This document shows positions 11,126-22,899 of a stretch of 64,000 nt of DNA, in pieces. Position 1 is the stretch's first letter. Each line of letters starts with the position of its first letter. Source of the stretch: Blasia pusilla. Lineage: Eukaryota; Marchantiophyta; Marchantiopsida; Blasiales. Location: assembly GCA_050084515.1 (NCBI GenBank), contig CM114271.1:52824001-52888000 (forward strand). Reading direction: 5' to 3'. The position numbers and the translations under genes are program-made. Below the pieces are notes generated by a model that worked only from the letters and a program-made list of their open reading frames with translations, was not told the origin of the DNA and searched no databases.

Positions 11126-14100
11126 AATACAAAATTCACACTATAATATATATTGTGAGATTAATTTTACGATATATGAAGTTCAAAATTTGCTTTGGAC
11201 TTTATTACTCCTTCTCATTACTAGATATGAATAAGACACACATATGTCTTTCCAATTTTCCAAAAATATTAATATTTTATTTTTCATTAAATCTTACTTT
11301 ATACATATGCACTATTAAACAAGCTCTTTTATTTTTGGGGAAATTTATAAAAAATTAATCTACAATAATTTTTTTAAACTAAATTCATAACAAATCTAAA
11401 GTGCAATTAATTTGTGCGTATCTCACAAGCCATTCGTGTACTTTTCCTACAATTGAGCTTTGGTTGAAAGAAAAAATTATCATAGAGACATAGACTTGCA
11501 AAAATTAGGAGCAACCACAAGAAGTTCTTATCTAACTTGTTATCTTGTGCTTATGCTATAGTAAGTGCATCACAGGGGAAAAAAAAACCAACTATAATTA
11601 GAAATCCTCAAGATATAAGGTTGTACAAGATTCATTTTACATTAGAATGCACATAATTAAAGAGAGCAAACCAAGAAAAATTCCCTCCATTCTTAATCTA
11701 CGTACACCGTTTTGTTATAAATAATATATATTATTTCTCTCTTAACGTGAGAATCTTATCTCATTTCCTTCCCATTTGTTAGCTACTAATATGTCTTCAT
11801 TTCTTAATCCACATTCTTAGATGACAATGTCGACTCACGTTGTTCCCTTCTGAAACCATATATGCCAAATTCTTCCAAAGTTAAACCAAAATAAGTTTTT
11901 TCTCCATATTGTCCTTTTTCACTAGTTCATTTTATTTATCATTCCCACAAGCTCATCATAATTACTTCCAGGTATTTCTTCTTAGTTAAACATGGCTACT
12001 TCTTGTAGTTTAATATTCATATTAGGAGATTGTGTACTTTCCTTTGGATCATCTTTAAGTAAAGCACTTACATATCTTACAAGATATCGAGAGTGCAATA
12101 TCGAGAGTTTTTCATTTGCTCCTTGCCTCTTATATTTGTACTTGCCTCAAATTATGTGGATATGTTATTTTCCTACTCTAAAAAATATTCATTGGTGGAT
12201 ATAACACCATTAGTTTCTAGGATGAAATTGAAACACATAGTAATAATCATTGAAGCCAAGAATTTAAGAAAATGATTAATTTTAGAATTAAATATTTATA
12301 AGAGATTCTTTTGAGGGCAATTCATTACATTGGAGGTAAGGTTGATTGAAGGGAAAAAAGAAGTAAAGAGCAAGTAAGGAGAGAATTTAATGGATTTATG
12401 CATCCAATAGGCAATAAGTCAGCCCAATGTGCAACTTTAGCTGATTATTAAAAAGTACACTCAATCGTATGGTTTTTCCTTCTCTCACTTTCTCATAGGC
12501 AACATCTTCTCTAATGCATGTGGAGATTAATATTAAAACATTAATTGAGCATGTGACGTGACATTTTAAATATGCACATGATGAAAAAACTATAAGTAGC
12601 ATTTGTGTAGTAGACTTTATTATAAGAGCTATCTTATAGATCCTTAGAGCAAGCGAATAAGTTATAATCTAGTGAAAAAGGGACTAAAATATAACATTTA
12701 TTCCCCAATTTATTTATGTATTTTTAATTCCAATAATATTTCATATAGTGTTTTTGTGCTTTTTTCCACTATCATGTCATGTAGTAAATCATTTTTCTTT
12801 CTTAGTCCCAAACATATTTTTCCAAAGCATAAGATTCCATCATTGAAAAATTCTTTTGAATATTTGATCTAATGTAAAATTTTCAATTCAAATAAATTCA
12901 AAACCAATTCTATACATAGGTTTCCTTACATTCCTACATAGTTGGTAGTTTGATTGACTACAAGATTATCTATATAGAAAATGGATAACTCAACAATCAA
13001 TTTAGGGAATAAAATAAAAGAACATATTTAGATATCATATGAACTTTTAGAAATGAACTTTAACTTTTTTAAAATGTGATAGGTACGCTATTTTTAAAAG
13101 ATTATGAATTGTTTAATAAACCTTTTATTTCAAAAGAAACTCTTTGTCAGGATGATATGAACTTTGGCATATATTTTATTCATGTATTAGCAATATTATG
13201 ATGTTACAATATGCTTCCCATTTGGAAAAGCCCCATTTCTTGAAAGAAGCATTTAAAAGTCACAATTCACATACAACTAGTAGATTTTCAATAGTATTAA
13301 CTTGACTTTAAATTTTATTTTTTAGTGCAAATATTTCATATTCATAATATCCCCAAAAACCACAATATATGTCTTTTCACGCACTTCTTGGTCTCGATTA
13401 TAATCCTTATAGTTGATATTCTCTTATTATTGATATTCTATGAAGTTTTATATATTTTTACTTAATTAAACTTAATAACTTTTTATAAGGTTTAAATTTT
13501 GTTGCATTAAATTAATACGAATGCATATACAACTCAAAAGCACACTTATCTACACTATTACAAAAAAGAAAATATCCTATAAAAGAAATGTTTTTTTTCT
13601 CAAAGAGTTTCACATTTATGGTGATTTGAAAAAGGAAGATTATTGAGTAAATGTTGAAACTTTTTTATAGAATTAAAGCCTTGTTATGAAATGAAAAAGA
13701 ATCTCTCATACCTTATAGAGTTTGACAAAAGGTAGAAAAGTATTTTAATCTCTTTTCTTACAAAATTTTAATTTAATAAAATCTTTAACTGATTTTATCT
13801 TTAATTTTATTTGAGAGAAATCTCTTCTACAATACTTCATTCACAAACTTTCATATACATGGTACGTTCAAGAAGAAAAATATCTGAATCAATCTTCAAA
13901 AATATTTCAGAGAATTAAAGACTTATCATGAATGAATTAATCATCTCTTGTGGCTTATAGAGTTTGATATAAGCGAGAAAAAAATTTGAATCTATGTATC
14001 CAATTGTGAGTCGGTGCATTCGATCACTTGCCTCCATGATTTATTCTTTCTGGCCTACAATCCATTTTATATACACATTTGAGAACACCTCATAAGAATT

Positions 14101-14429
14101 CTTTTAAGACGAGCATACCTTCCCCACCTATAGTGATTCCTTAAAACACTCACTGAGATGATCTCCGGATTTGACAATCTCTAAATCTAGTATCACTTAT
14201 CCTATCCAGGGGAAATCATTAGAATCAACCTCACACAATCACGTTGTGGCAACATGTAGATTTAATATTCCTTCACCATTACAATGGATAGCTATTCTAA
14301 CATGACATATTAGATGTAATATACTCTAGATTCAATATCACTACTCCTTCCCACATGACAAGATATTTCACTTAGGCAACGGACCACCTTTCAACCATAC
14401 TCCTACAACAACGATTGTATAGTAAGCTT
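11126..14429. other. AT-rich DNA, nothing recognised
   Basis: About 3.3 kb of strongly AT-rich sequence without recognisable coding, RNA genes or copies of the other repeats in the window. Small frames of 60-70 codons at 11155, 11992, 12093, 12396 and 12672 have no family resemblance. Confidence 0.5.
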
Positions 14430-15065
14430 CCTTGTAAGCTAATTAGACTCCATCAACCAACTAAGTAGGTAATAATTAGTTACAAGTGCAAATGGGATTT
14501 TAAACAAGTAGCACTTGAAGTGTAGCATGGTCCTAATTATTCTTAAGCACTCATACGAGGTGGACTTTGCCTTTGCAACAATGTTCAAGCCGCTAATGTA
14601 TACCACTATAAACTCCCATCCCTCATCATCATGTTGGGTCAATATTGGTCCAATTCCCAATGTGCTGCACGTACTAGGTATGCAATTTGAATGGCTGTCC
14701 TTTGATTTATCTCATTAAAATAGGCCGTGATGCCAACCTATCTTTGAGATGTTGAGTGATTTGATCTTGATCCTTCCACTTATATTCCACTCTTGCAAGC
14801 AAGGTCCATGCATGGTCTAGCAAATGTGCTAAATTCTTTAACTTCATTTTGGTAGTAGTTTTCTAATCCTATGAACCCAAAAACTTGGCTCACATAAGTA
14901 AGATGTGGAATATAGGAAATCGCGTCAATGTGCATGTGTTGCATTCCCAAAATTTATGGGCAAATAATATGACCAAAATACTCAATGTCCTCAAGGTAGA
15001 ACCTACATTTCCCCGAGTGGAACTCAAGGCCATAGGCCCTTAGCCTCTCAAAACCTTTTTTTTTA
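14430..15065 (-). pseudogene. RT/RNase H relic of the PHD-MT family
   Basis: On the minus strand the frame LGIGPILTQHDDEGWEF..YISGLN..AKAKSTSYECL, then HFKCYLFKIPFALVTNYYLLSWLMES, matches RNase H of G1, B and C. Upstream (14700-15060) reads GLEFHSGKCRFYLEDIEY and FGHIICP, the end of RT. It is truncated near 15060 and lacks the catalytic YIDD region. It shows the family has more old copies here than the three large ones. Confidence 0.8.
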
Positions 15066-15389
15066 ATATATATCTTAAATTAAGATCAAATGGAGACGGT
15101 GACTTTGTCTTGGCCAAGTTTAATGGATTAATTTCATACATAAATCTTATAGCAAAAGGTAAGTTTCTAAACTTATCAAATCTTAGAAGTCCATCTTCTA
15201 GAAGGTTGAACTAAGAAGCATTTCCATCAAGTGATACAAATAGATCTTCCAATAAAAGATATGTGACAATCCATCAATATGGTGTTTTGAGATGCAATTG
15301 AGTAGAGGATTGAAATCCTCATTTGCCATACAACTTTCATTAGAGCGTCAAGTGCCTAGCTTCTTGCCTTTTGGAAGGCAAGATATAAT

Positions 15390-16190
15390 GGCAATGTTAA
15401 CACATATAAGGCCATATAAGTGGCCAATCGGAAGGGCATGCATAAAAGTATGGCTCGGAATATGATAAGACATGGAGTCTTGTAGCCGAGGTGGTGATAA
15501 CTAAAATTTTTATAGCATCAGAAATTAGAAAAGGAGAGAGAATGCATAAAATGGACTTCAACACTCTATTTCTCAATGGATATTTTTTATGAGGGAGTCT
15601 ATCTAATCAAGCCCCTTAGATATAAGCATCCAAATTATCCTTATAATTTATGAAAATTGAGGAAAGTTGTTTATGGACTCTAAGAAGCTAACAAATCTTG
15701 GTATGATGAGATTGATAAGTTCCTAAAGTACCTTGGATTTAAGGTTGAGATTCTTCACTATATTCACTAAGAGTTGGAAGACGCATACGCATGTTTATAC
15801 TTTTGGATTTGGAAATGCTCCAATAACATGGGCTGTTAAGAAATGACCAACTTTTTCCATATCATTGCCAAAAGTTGAGTATTAAGAAATAACCATGGGA
15901 TCATGTAAGTCATTATAGTTGCATAGTATACTTGTAGATATAGGCTTTAAATGTTTATATCCAACTGTACCTTATATAGATAAAATATATGATAATCATT
16001 TGGAAAAAAAGGAAATATTTAATGAAGGACAAAGCATATTGAGTTAAATTAAAATTTCAGTATAATGAAAGTTGTAATAGTTGAATTAGAGCTTACACGT
16101 GTGAATAAAAAATCAAAGATTAGTTGACATCTTTACCAACGTACAATCCTTGTGAATAACTAACTCTTGTATCCACATGGGGGTGGGCCC
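15390..16190 (+). pseudogene. Ty1/copia RT/RNase H relic
   Basis: Plus-strand pieces follow copia order: MDFNTLFLNGYF.EGVYLIKP (15551-15620), KLRKVVYGL.EANKSWYDEIDKFLKYLGF (15657-15738), FTFGNAPITWAVKK (15798-15850) and SLPKVEY. RNase H and tail pieces follow to LVDIFTNVQSL (about 16113-16150). A purine-rich GGGGGTGGG at 16179-16187 may be the polypurine tract. Broken by many stops. Confidence 0.75.
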
Positions 16191-17892
16191 AGTGGGGACT
16201 TGAGAGGCAAGTCATGATCTTCAATCAAATAAGGATCTTGCTTGATAAAAACACTAAGCTAAGACATAACCAACATTAGCTAATCGCAATACTATAGAGG
16301 TAATAAATTTATCAGCAAAATTAAGATCAAGATGGCCAAGAGATCGTGCGATCTAACCTAGAGACCCAAGAAAAAACAAATTGAGGCTATCGAGCTTATT
16401 GAAAATGGGTGAGCGACTTGGGATTAAGAGAAAGGAGCTTAACTACTCACAACATATAAGGAGATACCAAGAAGGGTGGAGAGCCTTGTGGCTAGTACTA
16501 GTTAAGAATGAATGGCTTGGGCTTAAGGAATAGTCAAGTTGGATATTGGTGTCAAGTTGGATGTTGGTGCCATGAGACATGCAATTCAAATGGGGGTAAG
16601 ACTAAACGTGGAACGTTAAGGTAAGTGTCACGACGGTTGATTAGCCATAAGATGCATGGAAATAAGTCAAGAGACCAAGAGGATGATGATGTTAAAAAGT
16701 GAGTCTAGAAAGGGTGAGAATAGCCATAGGACTCATATTGAGTCATCTTGGGTTGTAATCAGCCAAACAAAAAGTTAAGAGTATTGACCCACATTTGCAT
16801 TGAGTGCCAAAAGTAGTGGCCGAGATGAATACTTATGATGGAGAGAGGAACCAAAAAAATTCAAAGGAGCCTAGAGGTTATACTTTCCCTCTCTAGTTGC
16901 ATACTACTCGGAAGAAGGATTTTATAATATTTCGTATTTGGTCATGTTTAAGGTTGTAAACTAGGATACCATTTGGGCAACACCTTGAGAATGTAATCCC
17001 CGATCAAAATTTGTTAAGCAACATATGAAGATAGGTCAATCCTTATGTACGAGATTCCCTATGGAGATGATATGCACCTTGTGAGATTCAAAAACCAAAA
17101 CGTGCAAGATCTTCTTCGACTATTCCTCTTGGGATGCCTAACTATTTGGCGCTTGAAACTTAATCATAGTTTTCTACTTCCAATACTCACGATGGAAGTC
17201 TCCTTGCATAACTATCAAGAAGGGACGATAGGGAGTGAGGAGATGGAAGGGGAATGATAATTAGTCTTCCTCGGGTTTTAGCTTCCCAATTGGTCTACAA
17301 TCCACAAAAAGGTGGCATTAATGGCATCATTTGGGATCTAGGAGTGCCTAGGTTTTGGTTGGTCTAGTATGGTTGACCATGGAGATTAGTCATATGCTAG
17401 AAGATTATAAAGTATGGGAAACAGACAAAGTTGACATACAAGATAATGAATTAATCCATCAATTGGGTAAAAAGAAAATGGCAAGCATTCAGATTTGAAA
17501 AAGGTATTTTGGGTATAGTTTCATGTGAATTATGGAAAATATTTTTCATAGAATTGGGACAAAAAAAAAGAAGTCGCCTCAAACATAAATAGACTTGAGC
17601 AAGATGGAGAAATTTTTGAATTTGAAATCATTTGGAGGATAATTTTGAATTAGTATTCTTAGATTATAAATGAAAAGTTGGAACAATAATGGATTTTAAG
17701 AGAGAAGGGAAACATTATTTCCAAAATGAGGCATGGATGATTTTTCCCAAAGAATTTACTCATTTTTTTTCTTTCTCTTCATGTCTTTACTTATTGCCCC
17801 TTCCCCTCCCGTGTTATTTACTATCCCTATAAAATTTGAATATTATTAAGCATAACCATCTTTTTTCCATGCTTGTTGTGAAAACCCAATAT
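16191..17892. other. Unassigned, left flank of C1
   Basis: No coding family is recognised; a 70-codon frame at 17045-17257 has no resemblance. The region where the outer part of the C1 5' LTR should lie (about 17540-17892) does not match the C1 3' LTR. It does contain a TATA-like CCCTATAAAAT near 17825-17835, which may belong to a foreign or highly diverged LTR. Confidence 0.4.
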
Positions 17893-17949
17893 CAAACCTC
17901 TAAGTTTTGTAAAGATTTTAGTGATTTCGTCACTTTATGTTTTCTCACA
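17893..17949 (+). repeat. Remnant of the C1 5' LTR
   Basis: The stretch CTCTAAGTTTTGTAAAGATT through GTTTTCTCACA matches the last 57 bp of the 3' LTR with few differences and ends in CA directly before the primer site. Sequence further left does not match the 3' LTR. Confidence 0.8.
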
Positions 17950-17961
17950 TGGTATCAGAGC
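17950..17961 (+). promoter_or_regulatory. Primer binding site, initiator-Met tRNA
   Basis: TGGTATCAGAGC follows the LTR end directly. It is the standard plant copia site complementary to the 3' end of initiator-Met tRNA, where minus-strand DNA synthesis starts. Confidence 0.95.
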
Positions 17962-18021
17962 AGTAGGTTTTCTAGTATTTTTTATCAGGCGATCTAGTGT
18001 GTTTGCACAAAATCTCGAGAT

Positions 18022-18840
18022 ATGGCTACTTCTTCGTCAGTTCGTGCTCGCCCTCCTCCGCTGGGTGAAAGGAAGTTAGATGGATCTAACTATACGTTGT
18101 GGAAGTTCAAAATGAGAATTGTCCTTGAATCATTTGAGAGTATAGGAAATGGACACAAGGGGTCGATTCAAATCCACAAGCTTGTTTGAGTTTTGCATGT
18201 TCGTCTTCATATGGGGATATCGATCTTGTTGTGTTGTTGGCATGGAGACGCAGAAACGTTGATGCTCTATATGCGATTGTCACGAATGTAACTGATTTTG
18301 TCATGACTCTCATTCAACATACAACCACTATTGCTAAGGCATGGAACATTTTGAAGAATCAGTATGAGACTCGAATTCAGAATTGGAGAATCAGCTTACG
18401 TCCGAGAAATTTTCAGAAGGAGAAAGCGCGGAGCAATTTTTGACAAGGATCAAGAATCTTCAAGATCAGATGGCGTCCGTAGGAATTTCAAAGTCTAGCG
18501 AAGATTTGGCACGTCGGTGCATAAGGATTTTGCCTCCAAGGTATGACAGTTTGGTCACTACACTGAATACTCAAGTAAGACCCATGCCGATTACTTTTGA
18601 ACAATTTAGTGCAATGTTGGTAGAAGAGGAAATGCGCTTCAAAGCAAGAGAGGGAAGTGATGCAGCATTTACTGCCAACGTACAGAGAGGAATCAGGATT
18701 ACAGTTCAAATATCAAGAAGAAATTTCCAAGAAAAGCCTTCAAATGCTTTTATTGTGGTAAGCTAGGTCATCTTATCAAAGATTGTAGAAAGAGGAGTGA
18801 GGATGAGAAGAACGGTTGTTTAAGACCTAAGAAGGAGTCT
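18022..18840 (+). pseudogene. gag: C1 gag, frameshifted
   Basis: Starts MATSSSVRARPPPLG..KLDGSNYTLWKFKMR, a typical copia Gag N-terminus (DGxNYxxWKxxM). A frameshift and stops follow from about 18180. An open part at 18383-18766 holds SEGESAEQFLTRIKNLQDQM and LARRCIRILPPRYDSLVTTL, the retrotransposon Gag core. A CCHC knuckle, CFYCGKLGHLIKDC, lies at about 18748-18789 in a shifted frame. Gag forms the particle and the knuckle binds RNA. Confidence 0.85.
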
Positions 18841-18935
18841 GGAAATTATGTAGAACTAGGAGAACATGAAGTAGATGCTTGGGTAGCAATAGAAGATTTT
18901 TGCACACATGCATAACATTCCACTAAGTCAAAGAG

Positions 18936-19194
18936 TGAAGATGTATGGATGCTCGATAGTGGAGCATCTAGGCATATGACCAATCATAAGGATTGGTATA
19001 GCTCCTTACAGTCTCTACAAGAGACCATCGTTGTTACTGTTGGGAATAATGCAAAGTGCCATGTAGAAGGGAAAGGCACAATTTCTTTAGTCTCACAAAA
19101 AGGAGATGAAAAGAAGTTAACTGATGTACTGTACGTACCAGAGTTGAAGCGAAATTTGATTTCAGTGGTAGTATTATATGATCGTGACCTATAA
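18936..19194 (+). pseudogene. C1 protease domain
   Basis: DVWMLDSGASRHMTNHKDWY contains the D-S-G-A active site of copia aspartic proteases, followed by GKGTISL and LTDVLYVPELKRNLISV, the family's standard C-terminal part. The frame runs on to a stop after 19194 that separates it from integrase. The catalytic Asp is intact. Confidence 0.88.
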
Positions 19195-19245
19195 GTTCGT
19201 TTCAAGAAAACATGAGCAATCATTGAGGATGCCAATGGGAAAGTA

Positions 19246-20487
19246 GTGGGTGAAGGTATACGATGTGGAAATATCTACGAGTTGTATGTTTTCACGACAA
19301 GTGTAGGTACAGATCTTAGTAGCAGTAAGTTGTGGCATGAAAAATTTGGTCACCTAAGCTTTCCCTTACTAAGTCAGATGCAGAAATCTGGCATGGTTGC
19401 TGACTTACCAATAATTTCTGGAGTGTTGGATACTTGTGAAGCTTATATGATGGGCAAGAAACACCAAAAACCATTTCCACAAGAATCCAGCAATAGAGCA
19501 AAGGCTCCTCTAGAGTTGATACATGTTGACCTCTGTGGTAAAATAAGAACAGTGGCATTAGGTGGTTCTTCCTACTTCTTTTTAGTTGTCGACGATTGTA
19601 GTAGGAAGATGTGGGTGTATTTCCTTCGTTATAAGGCAAGTGCTTTTGGAAAATTTAAAGTATGGCACAAGCTGGTTGAGAATGAGACAGGAAAGAAGGT
19701 ACAAAAGCTTCGCACCAATCGAGGAGGATAATTCTTATCAACAGAATTCAACAAATATTTGGGGGAGTATGGAATCAAGCGATAGTTAACCACAACACAT
19801 ACACCACAACAAAATGGAGTTGTTGAGCGTCAAAACCGTAAAGTGGTGGAGATGGCAAGATGTATGATGAAAGCGAAAGGTTTGACAGAAGGATTTTGGG
19901 CTGAAGCTGTTAATACTGCCGTATACATTCTAAATAGAAGTGCTACCAAGTCAGTGCAAGGCATGACTCCTCATCAATCATACTCAGGTAAGGTACCATC
20001 AGTCCAACATTTCAGGACTTTTGGTAGTGAGTGTTTTGTACATATTCCTGAAGCATCTAGGACCAAGTTGGAATCCAAGAGTAGGAAGTGCATCTTTATG
20101 GGATACAATGATGAGTCTAAAGCTTATAGCCTTTGGTGTCCTGAGGAAAAAAAGATGCTTGTGAGTCATGATGTGGTGTTCCAATAACAGCCTCGTCAAG
20201 TGGCGGATATCAGTGGTCCGTCCACATTATCATCAAATGAAGAGATAACCCACCAAAGCACACCACCAATGTTTATACCAGATCATCAAGAAGAAGAATT
20301 TGGTGATGATTACAAAGAGCAACCTGCTCTTCCACTATGGTCGTCATACCCTAAGTGGATAAACCAGCTCTTGGATGGTAAGGATCCACCAGCAACTGAT
20401 GAAGTTGTTACACATCCAAGGAGATCCAAGAGACTAGAGGAGCAGAATAGAGCTTCCGCACAGCTCGTCAACATGGCCTTGATGACA
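19246..20487 (+). pseudogene. C1 integrase, with stops
   Basis: GAG pre-integrase part: LWHEKFGHLS with the two His residues, then DTCEAYMMGK where the family has CxxC, so the second Cys is Tyr. The DDE core shows HVDLCG, VVDDCSRKMWVYFL and TPQQNGVVERQNR with the catalytic Glu. A stop at 19729-19731 sits in TNRGG.F and another follows GIKR. Downstream are GFWAEAVNTAVYILNRSATKS and HPRRSKRLEEQNRA, usual for copia integrase C-termini. Integrase joins the cDNA to host DNA; this copy could not make it full-length. Confidence 0.88.
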
Positions 20488-20650
20488 TAGGTCTTGAAGG
20501 TGGAAGAGCCATCATGCTTGGATGAGGCCCTTGCTCATACTCAATGGAGAGAGACCATGTAGATGCAGATGGACGCTATTTAGAGAAATGAAACTTGGAC
20601 TTTGGTTGAAAAGCCAAAGGACATGAAGATAATACGCACCAAGTGGGTGT
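20488..20650 (+). pseudogene. C1 reverse transcriptase, 5' part before G1
   Basis: Carries CLDEALAHTQWRETM.MQMDAI.RNETWTLVEKP and IIRTKWV, the copia RT N-terminus (WTLV..P..K.I..KWV). Two stop codons replace sense codons. The reading breaks at 20650 where G1 begins, and the next residues of the motif (YKTKYKSDG) resume at 30381. Confidence 0.93.
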
Positions 20651-20757
20651 TGTCGTGCGAATCCACATCGTCATACAACATACATCGCTGACATACCATA
20701 CTCACATACGTACATAACATAGACGAGAGTATCCACAAACGCAAGTGTACCACAACT
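20651..20757 (-). repeat. G1 terminal repeat a (outer copy)
   Basis: 107 bp starting TGTCGTGCGAATCC at the left outer edge. It is identical, base for base by eye, to 21123-21229. No copy is seen at the other end of the element. Confidence 0.93.
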
Positions 20758-21120
20758 GAAATCCGTGAAAGACCTACTGTCATAAAACACGTTTACAATC
20801 ACATAAAATCAAGCCAAACCCACTCCACGATGGGAGAATCTAGGTCGAAGCTTGCGGAAAACACCATAGCCAAGAGCTCTACTCACTACCAAGGCTAACT
20901 CCCAACGCAACAAGCTCAACTCAAAGAATCGACGTTTCTTTGAGTGCGATCCACCTTATATCCTCCAACCTAAGAGCGGGCCCTACCGGGAAACTCCCCA
21001 ACCGAGTAACCCCAACCCTATGTATGGAACCGCATCTCTACCAAGCCACTACGGTCCTACATAAGGAATGACCTCTACTAGCACACTATACTCTACGACA
21101 TAATCCGTATGGTCATGACA
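20758..21120 (-). repeat. G1 repeat b (internal copy)
   Basis: About 363 bp from GAAATCCGTG to GTCATGACA, matching b' at 30011-30377 at roughly 95% by eye with small indels. It is flanked on both sides by copies of a, so the 3' side of the element reads a'-b-a in element orientation. It contains the same TATA-like GGATATAAGG (minus strand) as b'. Confidence 0.92.
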
Positions 21121-21122
21121 AC

Positions 21123-21229
21123 TGTCGTGCGAATCCACATCGTCATACAACATACATCGCTGACATACCATACTCACATACGTACATAACATAGACGAGA
21201 GTATCCACAAACGCAAGTGTACCACAACT
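21123..21229 (-). repeat. G1 repeat a' next to the polypurine tract
   Basis: An exact second copy of repeat a. In element orientation it follows the polypurine tract directly, where U3 of a 3' LTR should start, and begins AGTTGTGGTACAC. Two bases (AC on the plus strand) separate it from b, giving GACA-GT-TGTC in element orientation, the form of a two-LTR circle junction. Confidence 0.92.
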
Positions 21230-21256
21230 CGCCCCCCTAACTGGCGGTTAGGTCCC
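21230..21256 (-). promoter_or_regulatory. G1 polypurine tract
   Basis: The minus strand reads CCAGTTAGGGGGGCG directly before repeat a'. The same tract is in element C (CCAGCTAGGGGGGCG) and, mutated, in B (CCAGCTAGGAGG). In LTR retrotransposons this RNase H-resistant tract primes plus-strand DNA and abuts U3. Confidence 0.85.
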
Positions 21257-21401
21257 TCTAACTCCCAGGTAACCCTATACATCTACTACATGCTATACAC
21301 CTTCTTGGGTGCCCGAATCAGAAGGCCGGGTGCTAGGTTGCCCCATCGTTAGTCGCACATCTGTAATCCACATCATGCAAAGATCAAGTCATCTACCTCT
21401 C

Positions 21402-21540
21402 CTAAGTACATCGAGGACAAACCCACCTTTCAGTAGGAACGACATCCAAACGTGGAGTCAAACACATCATGTGCCAACCCCTAGAACACCGATCACACAC
21501 CAACATACGGCCGCGTTACAGCAGACCCACACAACATGCA
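21402..21540 (-). pseudogene. G1 PHD finger at the integrase C-terminus
   Basis: CMLCGSA lies in the integrase frame. After a frameshift the next frame reads MLVCDRCSRGWHMMCLTP and then ERWVCPRC before a stop at 21402-21404. Together they give the C4-H-C3 ligand order of a PHD finger: CxxC, CxxC, HxxC, CxxC, with the usual Trp before the His and before the last CxxC. PHD fingers read histone H3 tails (methylated or unmodified Lys4). In this position, where chromoviruses carry a chromodomain, it could steer integration. B and C carry the same domain unbroken. Confidence 0.88.
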
Positions 21541-22700
21541 CCTCAAGCTAGCACGTATCATGGCTAAGCTTGGGTCAACAGTACCATGCACATTTGGAAG
21601 ATGACATGGCGCACAATTACGCACATGGTCCTTCCAAACAACTCCATCACGACCCTCTAACATGAGAACTCCAGAAGCCAACACCTCGCGCACTCGTAAA
21701 ATAGTGCGGCCTGCCGTCACATCCAACGTTGTCGGGGCAATTTGCTGCAAATAGACATAGTCCCCCACATGGAACCTACGAATCGATGGTCGATAACCTC
21801 TACCTCGAATGGTTTCATACCGCAACGTATCCGTGTGTTGAGCAATGGCAAGATTCTCAAAGGCTTTTGGCATAACTCTCCGAAAGAGCTCCGCTCGCTG
21901 AGAACACACCCTCATCCACATCTCTGGGTCATCAAGGTTCACCACCTCACTAGACTCCCGGACAATTCTTTCTTTGGCAAGTCCGGATCTCGCCATATAA
22001 TGAGAAAATAAGGTGAGAAGGAAGCCAAGGATGCTTGGCGATCGAACCTATACCCCATGGCTAACCATGGCAATCGAATATCCCAATCTCCAAGATGCCC
22101 TTCAGAGGCCATACTTGCGCAATGCCCTTCTTCACCGTCTGAACCACACGCCAGCCAAACTATCCGCCTCGGATGATCTCGAGCGTGGTCCGATGATCAA
22201 TCAACGCCTTGTCACACAAGACTTGAAACTCACCCGAAACTCAGACTCGGTCGGTCAAGACTTCACCTTAATTTGGTGCACCAAAATGACTAAGCACTCT
22301 ATCCTAAACGCATACGCCGTTCCTCACTCGCCTTGTCCGTAATGCCACCAACTCAATCCACTTGAGAAGTGCTCCACCATCACCAACACATATCGATGAT
22401 GTCGCATACCAACGGTAACGGTCCCGAAAGTCCACACTCCAACGGTAACCCAACCCCATAATAGGCAAGGGGTGTAATTGTGGTGTAGGGGCATTAAATG
22501 ATGCCCTCACCCGGTCACAAACCATACAACGTGACACCAACTGCTGCACCTGAGTATGCATGCCATGCCACCAATACTGGCCATAATAAGCTATACGTAC
22601 GCTTTACCCCAAAATGTCCCAACTCCTCATGAGCATGTCGCACAATGCGCTCTCTCTGAGCCAAATGTGGCACTACTCGTACTCTACCATCCTCCCACAC
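21541..22700 (-). pseudogene. G1 integrase, frameshifted
   Basis: The zinc domain starts VRHAHEELGHFGVKRTYSLL, and CMVCDRVRASF supplies its CxxC in another frame. The catalytic core follows with LGYRWSVDF, and the usual DHPEADGLAER region is badly decayed near 22150. The C-terminal part is open from 21996: FHVGDYVYLQQ, GRTILRVREVLASGVLMLEGRDG and VWKDHVRNCAPCHLPN, a GPY/F-like module running into the PHD finger. At least two frameshifts break it. Confidence 0.85.
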
Positions 22701-22899
22701 GCGGAGAATATGTGTTCCCTCCAATCGATACCTCTTAGCACGTTGAAGAACACGGTCTCGCTCCTTGGCACTCACTATGCCTGGCACCCTCTGGTCGTAG
22801 AAACTCCAACACCAACGCATCATCATGAATATCACGCTGATCCACCACCATCTCCAACCTTAGGATCTCAAGGTGGCCATCTACCCTCTAACTAGAGTA

